Below are positions 35,678-43,144 of a stretch of DNA of 64,000 nt, one piece after another. This DNA comes from an uncultured Lachnospiraceae bacterium (GTDB lineage: Bacteria > Bacillota > Clostridia > Lachnospirales > Lachnospiraceae). Under the pieces are notes generated by a model. That model was not told the DNA's origin. It saw nothing but the letters and a program-made list of their open reading frames with translations, and ran no database searches. Every line of letters begins with the position of its first letter. Position 1 is the stretch's first letter. The DNA lies in NCBI GenBank assembly GCA_934899185.1, contig CAKXYI010000001.1, positions 310,001 through 374,000 on the forward strand. Direction: 5' to 3'. A program made the position numbers and the translations under genes.

Positions 35678-36432
35678 TCTGCAACGGCTGCAATGTACTC
35701 CGTATTGGTCGGTCTTCCTTTGGATGCCTGCACGGTATAGCCGAAGATCCGATCCATGGTATCCATATCCCCCCTACTCCAAGCAATCTCAATGGCATGA
35801 CGTATAGCCCGTTCTACTGTGTAGTTCGACACGCCATGCTTTTTTGCTATCTGTCCGTAGACAATCTTTGCCATCTGATGCCTGGTGTCCGGTCTGGTCG
35901 CCACCATAAGGATGGCTTCTCTTAAATATTGATATCCCCGCAAATGCGCCGGCACACCCAATAGGAGCATCAATTCCGTAATGCGATGCTCCAAAGGCTT
36001 GCCCTGTGTGCTCTCTTTCGTGCCTGCATTTTCCGCACTCTCCCAGATCAATTCCTGGTCCAATGCTGCACGAATGCTTTGAATGATCGTCTCCGCATCG
36101 AAAGGCTTGATAATATAATAAAGAGCCCCCATTGCAAACATTTCTTCTGCCAATGCCCGCCTGTCCGCTGCCGTAACGACGATCACTTTGGTGTCTGGTG
36201 ATATAGTTGCATCCGATTGCAGTTGCCGCATTACTTCTTTTCCGTCCACCAGCGGCATGATCATATCTAACAATAAGATCTGCGGCTTGCACCGGCGTAC
36301 CAAGTCCAATGCTTCCTCTCCATTTCCGGCAGTTCCCGCCAAAACGAAATCATCCTGTGATGCCACAATATTGGATAGCATCTCCACCGTGATCTCTTGG
36401 TCATCCGCGATTGCAATCGTAATTTTGTCCAT
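35653..36432 (-). CDS. Second Spo0A-type response regulator
   Basis: A 259-residue Spo0A paralogue. The receiver has IAIADDQE, Asp56 in ILLLDMIMP and Lys in YYIIKPF; the output domain has LGVPAHLRGYQYLREAI, YTVERAIRHAIEIAWSRG and FGYTVQASKGRPTNTEYIAAVAD. The recognition helix is nearly that of real Spo0A, so it may bind the same boxes. I take ATG 36432 (MDKITIAIADDQ) with AAGGAG upstream. It is last in a unit of peptide ORF, GHKL kinase and LytTR regulator, which suggests it answers to that kinase. Its 3' end overlaps the convergent XRE gene. Confidence 0.92.
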   Translation of the reverse strand: MDKITIAIADDQEITVEMLSNIVASQDDFVLAGTAGNGEEALDLVRRCKPQILLLDMIMPLVDGKEVMRQLQSDATISPDTKVIVVTAADRRALAEEMFAMGALYYIIKPFDAETIIQSIRAALDQELIWESAENAGTKESTQGKPLEHRITELMLLLGVPAHLRGYQYLREAILMVATRPDTRHQMAKIVYGQIAKKHGVSNYTVERAIRHAIEIAWSRGDMDTMDRIFGYTVQASKGRPTNTEYIAAVADYLIVATT

Positions 36433-36446
36433 AACGCCCAGTCTCC

Positions 36447-36482
36447 TTATATCAACTTCATAACCCATGGAAACCTTATCAT
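36447..36482 (-). CDS. Possible 11-residue leader peptide before the Spo0A-like gene
   Basis: ATG 36482 to TAA 36447 encodes MIRFPWVMKLI. GGAGGG lies 12 bases upstream, which is a long spacing. The stop lies next to the AAGGAG of the Spo0A-like gene, 14 bases before its ATG. It may be a coupled leader or only chance; evidence is the Shine-Dalgarno and position only. Confidence 0.3.
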   Translation of the reverse strand: MIRFPWVMKLI

Positions 36483-36553
36483 TTTTTCTCGTTTCCCTCC
36501 GGGCTGCATGCGCGAAACCTGTCGTTTTCTGCGTCAATCCATACGATCATATC

Positions 36554-37276
36554 TTATCCGTTTGCCATTTCAAACTTACGAGCCAATAACTTTTCTTTGA
36601 ATTCGGATTGTTTATCCTTACTGAGATATGCCTTTGTCCCATCGCTCATGATAATATTCATGCCCTCGTAATTGATGGTCTCATCTAAATTGATCAGATA
36701 GGAACGATGGCTGCGGTAAAAGCCACAGCCATTTACCAGATCTTCCATCTCGTGCATAGTACAAGAATTGATGAAATCACCCTTTCGCGTGTGAATCAGG
36801 ATATTTCTGCGATTCATATTGACATAGATAATATCCTTGATCAGAATCGGCATGGTTCCAAGTCCTACGATATTGACCTCAATACACCGCTCCTTTTCTT
36901 TGGCTTTGCGTACTGCACTCAATGCCTCCGTGATCTCCGCCTCCATGCACTGCTTGTCAATATATCGAAAAGCATTGACAACATAACCTCTTCGGCTCAA
37001 CTCGGTATGGGAGGTCAGCATGGCTATCTTGGCATATTCATATTGCTTCTGGTAACGTTTTGCTGTCTCAAAACCATCCAGCCCCTTCATTTCGATATCC
37101 ATAAACAGAATATCGTAATAGGTGTTTTGGTCTAAAAGTTCCCTGCCGCTGGAATAGCGGTCGATATGTGGTGCATCCAGACCATATTTCTTCTCGATCA
37201 CCTCTACTGTCTTCTGCTGCCATAGTGGTTCATCGTCCACTACCGCAATCTTTAAGAATTCTGCTTCATATTGCAT
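36554..37276 (-). CDS. LytTR response regulator (AgrA/VirR-like)
   Basis: A 240-residue protein: receiver with AVVDDEP, Asp60 in ILFMDIEM and Lys in RYIDKQ, then a LytTR DNA-binding domain (ILIKDIIYVNMNRRNILIHTRKGDF..., FYRSHRSYLINLDETINY, AYLSKDKQSEFKEKL). This family binds direct repeats upstream of quorum-sensing and bacteriocin genes. Its first 25 bases overlap the kinase gene, so kinase and regulator are made together. It is followed by the Spo0A-like gene. Confidence 0.93.
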   Translation of the reverse strand: MQYEAEFLKIAVVDDEPLWQQKTVEVIEKKYGLDAPHIDRYSSGRELLDQNTYYDILFMDIEMKGLDGFETAKRYQKQYEYAKIAMLTSHTELSRRGYVVNAFRYIDKQCMEAEITEALSAVRKAKEKERCIEVNIVGLGTMPILIKDIIYVNMNRRNILIHTRKGDFINSCTMHEMEDLVNGCGFYRSHRSYLINLDETINYEGMNIIMSDGTKAYLSKDKQSEFKEKLLARKFEMANG

Positions 37277-38553
37277 AAACTTAACCGAACGACGAACCTG
37301 GCATCTGCCGTATCATAAAAGATATGTCCGTTATTTTTGCGGACCACCTCATTGATGTTGGCAATTCCAAATCCCTGATGTCGTAAATCTCCTTTCGTTG
37401 ATACAAACCGATTGTCAGTCCTTTTGATCGGATTGACATAATCATTCTTCACTACAATTAAAATCTGTGTCTCATCATAACGCACACCGCAGTATATGGT
37501 CTTACCGCCCGCTTCTTTCTCTGCATCGATGGCATTGCTCAAAAGATTAGATAAGACGGTACAAAGGTCGTAAGCAGACACATAACATTCTCCCGGGAAG
37601 TGACCTTCCACCTCCATGGCAATGCCTGCCAGTGCCGCTTCATCATAGTAGCGGTTGATGATGGCATCCGCTATATCATTATTGACGGTCACACGATTGC
37701 CAATGGCAGCGATCTTCTCTGTCATCTTGTGGAAATAGGCTTCAAACTCTTCCCGCTTGCCTTCCTCATATAACTGTTTCGCCATAGCCATATGCGACTT
37801 GAAGTCATGACGGAAGCGCTTGGTATTCTGCTCGCGCTCACTCAGATACTGATAATGCGCCACTTGTTCTTCCAGATACTTGGTCGCCAGCGCCTGCTGG
37901 GTGCGGTAAGCATTCCGCGAGAAATAAAGGGCGATGAGCAGACCAAGTTGGACGAAAACGCCGAGTCCCATAAGGACGTAGGCGAGTTCTGCAAACCAGT
38001 CACGTTCTGCTTGCCAATCTAAAATAATATATTGTCCCCACTCACTAAGACTTATGCAATCTGCCAACAGCACAATCATAAATATCAAAATATATTTTAA
38101 AGGAATGTTCTTTATCTCTGCTGCGTGATTCCATCTAATATAGACCGAAACCCATATTACTAAAATAAGTAATAAAAGTTGAGCACATATATCTGCACAA
38201 TTTTCTGTTATAGAACAGTTTAATAATTCTGCGCCCACACGCATCACTGCAACTAATAATTGTCTAGAGATACTCGCTAATACCACAGCAATAATCGTAT
38301 ATATCATTATTGTCCTAACATTTCCTACCAAGAGTAATTTCATTGCTACGATAATCAAAACAATAAATATCATCATCTCAATATTAACATTTGTACTATC
38401 AGAAAACCCTATACTACTAAGCAGGGTCACAAATAATGTTATCAGCCAATTTCGTTTCGATTTTCTTATTTCCGATTCTGACAATACTGATACTAGCAAA
38501 ACTATCAAACAAATATACTCAAAGTTGCTCAAACACAGAAATAGTATATCCAT
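37252..38553 (-). CDS. GHKL sensor histidine kinase (AgrC-like)
   Basis: A 433-residue kinase with about six transmembrane helices (to about residue 212), a coiled linker (YLEEQVAHYQYLSEREQ), the phospho-acceptor His249 in RFRHDFKSHM, an N-box VLSNLLSNAIDAEKEAGG and a G-box HQGFGIANINEVVRKNNG. This layout matches peptide-sensing AgrC/ComD-type kinases. AAGGGTGG precedes ATG 38553 but is paired in a hairpin. It lies 76 bases after an 18-residue peptide ORF that could encode the ligand. No AgrB-type protease or AgrD motif is visible nearby. Confidence 0.92.
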   Translation of the reverse strand: MDILFLCLSNFEYICLIVLLVSVLSESEIRKSKRNWLITLFVTLLSSIGFSDSTNVNIEMMIFIVLIIVAMKLLLVGNVRTIMIYTIIAVVLASISRQLLVAVMRVGAELLNCSITENCADICAQLLLLILVIWVSVYIRWNHAAEIKNIPLKYILIFMIVLLADCISLSEWGQYIILDWQAERDWFAELAYVLMGLGVFVQLGLLIALYFSRNAYRTQQALATKYLEEQVAHYQYLSEREQNTKRFRHDFKSHMAMAKQLYEEGKREEFEAYFHKMTEKIAAIGNRVTVNNDIADAIINRYYDEAALAGIAMEVEGHFPGECYVSAYDLCTVLSNLLSNAIDAEKEAGGKTIYCGVRYDETQILIVVKNDYVNPIKRTDNRFVSTKGDLRHQGFGIANINEVVRKNNGHIFYDTADARFVVRLSLCNMKQNS

Positions 38554-38563
38554 AATTTATCCA

Positions 38564-38611
38564 CCCTTTTTTCTATAATAAGATTATTATATCAACACAT
38601 AGAAAAAAGGG
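38564..38611 (-). promoter_or_regulatory. Hairpin covering the kinase ribosome binding site
   Basis: CCCTTTTTTCTAT (immediately after the peptide ORF) and ATAGAAAAAAGGG form a perfect 13-bp stem around a 22-base loop. The 3' arm contains the AAGGG of the kinase Shine-Dalgarno. No T-run follows, so it is not a terminator; it should limit kinase translation relative to the peptide. Confidence 0.7.
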
Positions 38612-38629
38612 ATACTATTCTTTGTTTTT

Positions 38630-38686
38630 CTACTTGCCATTTATAAAATGTCTAATCCAATTTTCTACTACTTCAAACATATTCAT
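38630..38686 (-). CDS. 18-residue peptide ORF upstream of GHKL kinase
   Basis: ATG 38686 to TAG 38630 encodes MNMFEVVENWIRHFINGK. AAAGGAGG lies ten bases upstream, one of the best ribosome sites in the window, and a promoter precedes it. The peptide is amphipathic: hydrophobic M/F/V/V/W/I/F/I residues recur every three to four positions between charged ones. It has no cysteine, so a thiolactone is excluded, and no export signal. It resembles short alpha-helical peptides such as phenol-soluble modulins in style only. As first gene of a kinase-regulator unit it is a candidate signal or lead peptide. Confidence 0.6.
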   Translation of the reverse strand: MNMFEVVENWIRHFINGK

Positions 38687-38734
38687 AAGTCACTGTCCTC
38701 CTTTCAAAAATTTCAAGAGGACAATAACCCGTCT

Positions 38735-38763
38735 TATTCAGTTACCAATATTTTCCGCGTCAA
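38735..38763 (-). promoter_or_regulatory. Putative promoter of the peptide-kinase-regulator unit
   Basis: On the minus strand TTGACG (38758-38763) and TGAATA (38735-38740) are 17 bases apart, ending about 50 bases before the peptide start. Confidence 0.45.
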
Positions 38764-38781
38764 TGCCTTAATTTTTCGCGC

Positions 38782-38808
38782 AAAAAAGCCAGCCCCATCG
38801 GGCTGGCT
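38782..38808 (-). terminator. Terminator of the toxin-antitoxin pair
   Basis: AGCCAGCCC (38787-38795) and GGGCTGGCT (38800-38808) form a nine-bp GC-rich stem followed on the minus strand by TTTTTTG. Its stem is the same as that of the terminator at 40664-40685. Confidence 0.88.
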
Positions 38809-38847
38809 CAACATATTCCACACTGTGTTATATTCTTTTATAATTTT

Positions 38848-39150
38848 TTACAGATTCCGTCCCTGATACTGTATTGTTATTACATAGACTGTTCTGTGTG
38901 TTTCATCAATGCGAAAAATGGCAAGATAATTATCCATCAGTAATTGACGATAGCCTTTTCCGGCATATCTGCCTTCGTTCCGCTCTTGATGAGACTGCGG
39001 AAATGTCTTTAGACTTAAAATAGCCTGTTTAATCCTTTGAATCTGTCCATTGGCATTTTCAGTAGCCTGTTTCTCGTTGGCGATATATTCGTAAATGCTA
39101 TCTAATTCACGAATTGCTCTAGGTGTAATCTTTACTTGGTATTTATCCAA
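38848..39150 (-). CDS. RelE/ParE family toxin
   Basis: A small basic protein with the ParE/RelE fold: DKYQVKITPRAIRELDSIYEYIA, KTFPQSHQE, GYRQLLMDNYLAIFRIDE and VYVITIQYQGR. I place the start at TTG 39150 (100 aa), which overlaps the antitoxin stop by eight bases and has GGAG upstream; an open frame continues to 39207 through the antitoxin gene. ParE toxins block gyrase and RelE toxins cleave mRNA on the ribosome; the two are not separable here. It pairs with the Phd/YefM-type gene upstream. Confidence 0.88.
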   Translation of the reverse strand: MDKYQVKITPRAIRELDSIYEYIANEKQATENANGQIQRIKQAILSLKTFPQSHQERNEGRYAGKGYRQLLMDNYLAIFRIDETHRTVYVITIQYQGRNL

Positions 39151-39406
39151 AATGTTTTTTCTCCAATTCTTCCAAAACGATATCTGCATCAATAGCCCCC
39201 GTGCCATGGGCTAGTTCTTGTTCAGACTCAAAGATTGCTTGGTCAATACGATTTGTTTTTGCAAATTTGTCATATAGTTCACTACTCATTACAACTAGAT
39301 CGCTATATCCATTTTTGGTAATAAAAATAGGCTCTTGTTCCTGATGAGCAATGTTGGAAATTTCGGTTGTATTGCGTAAATCTTTAATTGGCATGATAAG
39401 CGGCAT
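39143..39406 (-). CDS. Phd/YefM-type antitoxin
   Basis: An 87-residue protein: MPIKDLRNTTEISNIAHQEQ (DNA-binding half), PIFITKNGYSDLVVMSSELYD (Phd signature), and an acidic C terminus that would wrap the toxin. AAGGAGGG precedes ATG 39406. The promoter carries two palindromes, which fits autorepression by the antitoxin-toxin complex. Confidence 0.9.
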   Translation of the reverse strand: MPLIMPIKDLRNTTEISNIAHQEQEPIFITKNGYSDLVVMSSELYDKFAKTNRIDQAIFESEQELAHGTGAIDADIVLEELEKKHFG

Positions 39407-39425
39407 ATTCCATCCCTCCTTTTTT

Positions 39426-39458
39426 CATAATTATAGCATAATTATGTGCATGCAACAA
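39426..39458 (-). promoter_or_regulatory. Toxin-antitoxin promoter with two palindromes
   Basis: TTGTTG (39453-39458) and TATAAT (39430-39435) are 17 bases apart on the minus strand. Two near-identical palindromes, CATAATTATA (39426-39435) and CATAATTATG (39437-39446), are 11 bp apart and overlap the -10, as expected for antitoxin operators. Confidence 0.6.
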
Positions 39459-39537
39459 TGAATATATACTCTATTGAGGAATATTTTCTACAGTTCCTTT
39501 AACTATGCACCTCATTCATTTTTCTATAAGATTCCCA

Positions 39538-40569
39538 TCACGCAACTGTCATTACAAATTCTCGAAAACGCGGCAAAGCAAAATCTAAACATCCATATGC
39601 CGGAGATATTAAAATTCCCTTCTTTAACAGACGATTTCGATATACACTAAATTGATTGGAAGGTTGTCCCGTGATATTGCGAATCGTTATGACCTTTCCA
39701 TCTTCTGCTTCCGTCATTGCACACAAGACCTGCTTATCCTGCTCTGACAACTCACTCCACAATTTTTCATATACATACTCTTCTAAATACTGACCATATT
39801 CCGGCAAAATCTTCGTCCAGTGTTCCTTCTCTTTCCAGCACAAATATCCTAGCACCTGAAACGCAAACGGATATCCCTTTGTCTCCTTTGCCATTTGAAT
39901 CGCATCCGTTTCATCTAAATGAAATATCTCTTTATATTTATTTGAAATCATTCCAATGTTCAACGGCTGTAGTTCTAATTTGGGAGCCCGATATAAGAAG
40001 GTCAGGGTTTTCTCATTTTGCAGTTCATATATATTTTCGTATAGACCAGTCATCAAAAGAAATACCGGGAAATCCCGTCGTACATAGATTTGAAACATGC
40101 TAATGAACTCTCTCATGACCTGATTGCACACTGCTTCATCAACTGTAAGCAAGACTTTTTTCTTTTTTTCTCTAATTCTTTCCAACATCTTTTCGATTGC
40201 AATACCCAAATCGGTAATCGGTGGCACGCCATCAATTTCCACCCCAAGGCCTAAAAACGACAAGTTTAATTTTGCATTGCGAAAAATTTCTATCAATTCA
40301 TTTTCATTGGATAATGCTGCCGCCATGGATTGAAGCATATCACGTTCCGGTGTCAGATCTACTACAATCCATTCTGGTTTCTCCCGAAAATACTTTGCTA
40401 TCTCAGTCAACATAACTGTCTTTCCGGATCCTCTGACCCCTGTGATCATGCAAACCTGATTTGCCGGATTCTCGCCTTGAAAGGCATCCAAGACTTCTCG
40501 CTTTTGCCTGTCTCTATCTATTAAACTTAATGGTTCTTTTCCAAATGACAGTGAAAATGGATTCTCCAT
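39538..40569 (-). CDS. AAA/ORC-like ATPase with C-terminal winged helix
   Basis: A 343-residue ATP-binding protein. Walker A is GVRGSGKTV, Walker B is KVLLTVDEAV, and a C-terminal winged-helix-like segment follows (VLCAMTEAEDGKVITIRNITGQPSNQFSVYRNRLLKKGILIS). This is the layout of the ORC1/Cdc6-like or STAND-type bacterial ATPases of unknown role. AAAAGGAGG precedes the start. Upstream lies an array of TTTATAAC repeats. It lies alone between rfbC and the toxin-antitoxin pair and looks like an accessory insertion in the polysaccharide locus. Confidence 0.85.
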   Translation of the reverse strand: MENPFSLSFGKEPLSLIDRDRQKREVLDAFQGENPANQVCMITGVRGSGKTVMLTEIAKYFREKPEWIVVDLTPERDMLQSMAAALSNENELIEIFRNAKLNLSFLGLGVEIDGVPPITDLGIAIEKMLERIREKKKKVLLTVDEAVCNQVMREFISMFQIYVRRDFPVFLLMTGLYENIYELQNEKTLTFLYRAPKLELQPLNIGMISNKYKEIFHLDETDAIQMAKETKGYPFAFQVLGYLCWKEKEHWTKILPEYGQYLEEYVYEKLWSELSEQDKQVLCAMTEAEDGKVITIRNITGQPSNQFSVYRNRLLKKGILISPAYGCLDFALPRFREFVMTVA

Positions 40570-40581
40570 AGGTATCCTCCT

Positions 40582-40647
40582 TTTATAACTTTTATATTCT
40601 TTTATAACTCTTTATAACTTTTTGTTCATTTTATAACTCTTTATAAC
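40582..40647 (-). repeat. Helically phased TTTATAAC repeat array
   Basis: Exact TTTATAAC occurs at 40582, 40601, 40611, 40630 and 40640, with degenerate copies at 40591 (TTTATATT) and 40621 (TTTGTTCA). The step is nine to ten bases, about one helical turn. The array ends 13 bases before the start codon of the ATPase gene and includes its leader. It could be intrinsically bent DNA or an operator array for cooperative binding. Confidence 0.75.
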
Positions 40648-40659
40648 TTTTTGCAAGTC

Positions 40660-40685
40660 AAAAAGCCAGCCCAATCGGGCTGGCT
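40660..40685 (-). terminator. Terminator after rfbC
   Basis: AGCCAGCCC (40664-40672) and GGGCTGGCT (40677-40685) pair around AATC, followed on the minus strand by TTTTTG. It duplicates the stem of the terminator at 38787-38808. Confidence 0.88.
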
Positions 40686-40717
40686 TATCATCTCATCATA
40701 TTCACGATGCTTTTATT

Positions 40718-41290
40718 TTATTTACCTGCAACATAATCTTTATATGAAGAATTTACCTTATCCTTATCCGAAAGGATCAGATCATCTGCTGTCATACCTT
40801 CCGGCATCGGCCATTCTACACCAATATCCGGATCATTCCACATCAGACCGCCTTCATCATTTGGATGATAGAAGTCGGTAACCTTGTAGCAAAACTCTGC
40901 ATGATCGGAAAGGACGATAAATCCATGTGCAAATCCCTTTGGAATGAAGAACTGCTTTTTGTTCTCAGCCGTCAGAGTCACACCAAACCACTTGCCAAAT
41001 GTCTCGGAACCCTCACGAAGATCCACAGCGACATCAAATACTTCTCCGCTGATCACGCGCACCAACTTATCCTGTGGATAATTGATCTGAAAATGAAGTC
41101 CGCGAAGAACGCCCTTCTTGGATGCCGACTGATTATCCTGCACAAACTGACAATCGATCCCTGCCGCTGCAAAATCATTGTAGTTGTAAGTCTCCATGAA
41201 ATATCCTCTGTCATCGCCGAAAACGGTCGGTTCAATGACCTTCAATCCTTTGATCCCATTGCAATCATCTGTTACTGTAATTTTTCCCAT
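40718..41290 (-). CDS. rfbC: dTDP-4-dehydrorhamnose 3,5-epimerase
   Basis: A 190-residue RmlC enzyme in dTDP-L-rhamnose synthesis. Signatures are GDDRGYFMETYN, FVQDNQSASKKGVLRGLHFQ (catalytic His), VFDVAVDLREGS and FIPKGFAHGFIVLSD. ATG 41290 is chosen for the GGAAGG before it. rmlA, rmlB and rmlD are not in the window. It lies at the downstream end of the second polysaccharide block, implying that rhamnose or a related 6-deoxy sugar is in the product. Confidence 0.96.
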   Translation of the reverse strand: MGKITVTDDCNGIKGLKVIEPTVFGDDRGYFMETYNYNDFAAAGIDCQFVQDNQSASKKGVLRGLHFQINYPQDKLVRVISGEVFDVAVDLREGSETFGKWFGVTLTAENKKQFFIPKGFAHGFIVLSDHAEFCYKVTDFYHPNDEGGLMWNDPDIGVEWPMPEGMTADDLILSDKDKVNSSYKDYVAGK

Positions 41291-41361
41291 GATTAACACC
41301 TTCCTGTGATTCTAGTCTTATCTGCTATCTATTATACAGACACGCAAAACGTTCGTCTAGT

Positions 41362-42300
41362 CTACTTTTCTAAATGTTCATACTCATAATGTACGTGCTG
41401 CAGCTCCATCTCAAAATCCTGCCGGTTCTTTCGCGTGATCGTCTGGAGTTGCAGACCTGCAAAAAAGGAAACCATTGCCGCTAAAATAACAAAGCAGCAT
41501 ACGATCAAAGTCGGGAAACGTTCCACCAGACCCGTATGATTGAACTCAACCAATACTGGGAGCATAAATCCCACACCAAGCACCGCCAGAACCCCTGCGA
41601 TAGCACCAAAGAATGCCATCGGCTTATAGGTACGAAAGAGACTGGCGATCGTACGAAGCACCTTGAATCCATCACTGTATGTATTGAGTTTGGACTCACT
41701 TCCCTCCGGTCTGTCACGGTATTCAATGACAACATTCTCAACAAACATGTTCTTATCTGCTGCATGGATACTCATTTCCGTCTCAATCTCAAAGCCTTGG
41801 GAGAGAACCGGGAAGGTCTTTACAAATTGATAACTGAATGCCCGATAGCCTGTCATAATATCCTTGATATTGGTATGGAAAAGACTATTGATGGAAGATC
41901 GCACGATCGAATTACCGAAATTGTGGAAAGGTCTCTTATTTTCCTCAAAATATGTGGATGAAAGGCGGTCTCCCACCACCATATCTGCATGATGGTTCAA
42001 CACACAATCCACCATCTCCCTAGCACTCTCTGCCGGATAAGTATCATCCCCATCGGTCATCACATAGCATTCTGCATCAATCTCACGGAACATACGGCGG
42101 ATGACATTGCCTTTACCCTGCTGGTATTCATACTTTACAATTGCACCGGCTTTACGCGCGATTTCATCTGTACCATCAGAGGAATTGTTGTCAAATACAT
42201 AAATGGTTGCCTCTGGTAAGGCTTTCTTAAAATCTGTGACAACCTTTTCGATCGTCTTACTTTCATTGTAGCAAGGTATTAAAACTGCAATTTTGTCCAT
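41362..42300 (-). CDS. DPM1-like GT2 with C-terminal membrane anchor
   Basis: A 312-residue protein: IAVLIPCYNESKTIEKVV, IYVFDNNSSDGT, MTDGDDTYPAESA (DXD-type), MTGYRAFSYQFVK and ETEMSIHA, followed by two transmembrane helices (FFGAIAGVLAVLGVGFML; LIVCCFVILAAMVSFFAGL). This is the architecture of dolichyl/undecaprenyl-phosphate sugar synthases, which load a sugar onto the lipid carrier at the inner face. It could supply the GT-C enzyme at 30-32 kb. ATG 42300 follows AGGAGG. Confidence 0.92.
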   Translation of the reverse strand: MDKIAVLIPCYNESKTIEKVVTDFKKALPEATIYVFDNNSSDGTDEIARKAGAIVKYEYQQGKGNVIRRMFREIDAECYVMTDGDDTYPAESAREMVDCVLNHHADMVVGDRLSSTYFEENKRPFHNFGNSIVRSSINSLFHTNIKDIMTGYRAFSYQFVKTFPVLSQGFEIETEMSIHAADKNMFVENVVIEYRDRPEGSESKLNTYSDGFKVLRTIASLFRTYKPMAFFGAIAGVLAVLGVGFMLPVLVEFNHTGLVERFPTLIVCCFVILAAMVSFFAGLQLQTITRKNRQDFEMELQHVHYEYEHLEK

Positions 42301-42310
42301 TTCTCTCCTC

Positions 42311-43144
42311 CTATCGCACAAAAACCTTTAAATACATGCGTGCCATAAAGCATCTTAGTTTTCGTATTGTAACAGCTCTTTGAATGTCAGCATCAGATAA
42401 ATGTAAGTCTTTTTGATTTTTCTTATACAATCTGTAATGCTCGTCCACGTAGATTTGCGTCTTTTGCTTGTCCTCTCCCATTACCTGACCGGTATTAGAA
42501 TCTCCCCGGACTCTAAAATAGTTCAGTGGCTCATGGATAATGTATATCTTTCCTAATTTAGCAATTTCGACAAAAAAATCGTAATCCACAATATAATGAA
42601 ACTCCGGGGAAAAGCCTCCCACCTTTTCATAAGCACTTCGCCGAAATGCATTTGCCTGCGGTGCCCCAAAATAATCCTGACTAAAAAAACCCTTTCGAAC
42701 TACAATTTTACCATCAATAATTCCACTATGCTTGTATCTACGATACCAGCCCTTATACTTGCCCTGCAGGTCTACCAACCTTGTATCACTACCAACCAAC
42801 ACAACTTTCGGATATTTCCTAAAGATTTTCATTTCATATTCAATCATATTGGGAGCCAGAAGATCATCGGCACACACCAACTTCATAAATTCGCCTGTGC
42901 ACAGTTCTAAGCAGCGATTCCAATTTCCTGCCATACCCAGATTGGTCTCATTTTTATAAATTTTGACACGTTTATCCTTCTCTGCATATTGTTGCAAAAC
43001 TTGATATGTGTTATCCGATGAATTATCATCCACAATTACAAGTTCTATATTTTTGTAGGTCTGTGCTAAAATTGACTCAATCGTTTCTCCGATATACGCC
43101 CCATTGTTGTATGCCGGAATACCAATACTCATTAGTTTGCTCAT
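42311..43144 (-). CDS. Family 2 glycosyltransferase
   Basis: A 277-residue GT2 protein: LMSIGIPAYNNGAYIGETIESIL, ELVIVDDNSSDNT, and KLVCADDLLAPNM in the DXD position, plus GGFSPEFHYIVDYDFFVEI as the acceptor-side motif. It starts directly after the stop of the preceding transferase and ends ten bases before the DPM1-like gene, so it is part of one operon. The donor is unknown. Confidence 0.92.
   Translation of the reverse strand: MSKLMSIGIPAYNNGAYIGETIESILAQTYKNIELVIVDDNSSDNTYQVLQQYAEKDKRVKIYKNETNLGMAGNWNRCLELCTGEFMKLVCADDLLAPNMIEYEMKIFRKYPKVVLVGSDTRLVDLQGKYKGWYRRYKHSGIIDGKIVVRKGFFSQDYFGAPQANAFRRSAYEKVGGFSPEFHYIVDYDFFVEIAKLGKIYIIHEPLNYFRVRGDSNTGQVMGEDKQKTQIYVDEHYRLYKKNQKDLHLSDADIQRAVTIRKLRCFMARMYLKVFVR

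Noticed and set aside
38630..38686. AgrD-type thiolactone precursor
   Set aside because: The 18-residue peptide has no cysteine or serine suited to ring formation and there is no AgrB gene nearby, so the agr label was not used.
38648..38866. 72-residue plus-strand frame over the peptide ORF and terminator
   Set aside because: It is antisense to the peptide ORF, promoter and terminator, and has no ribosome site.
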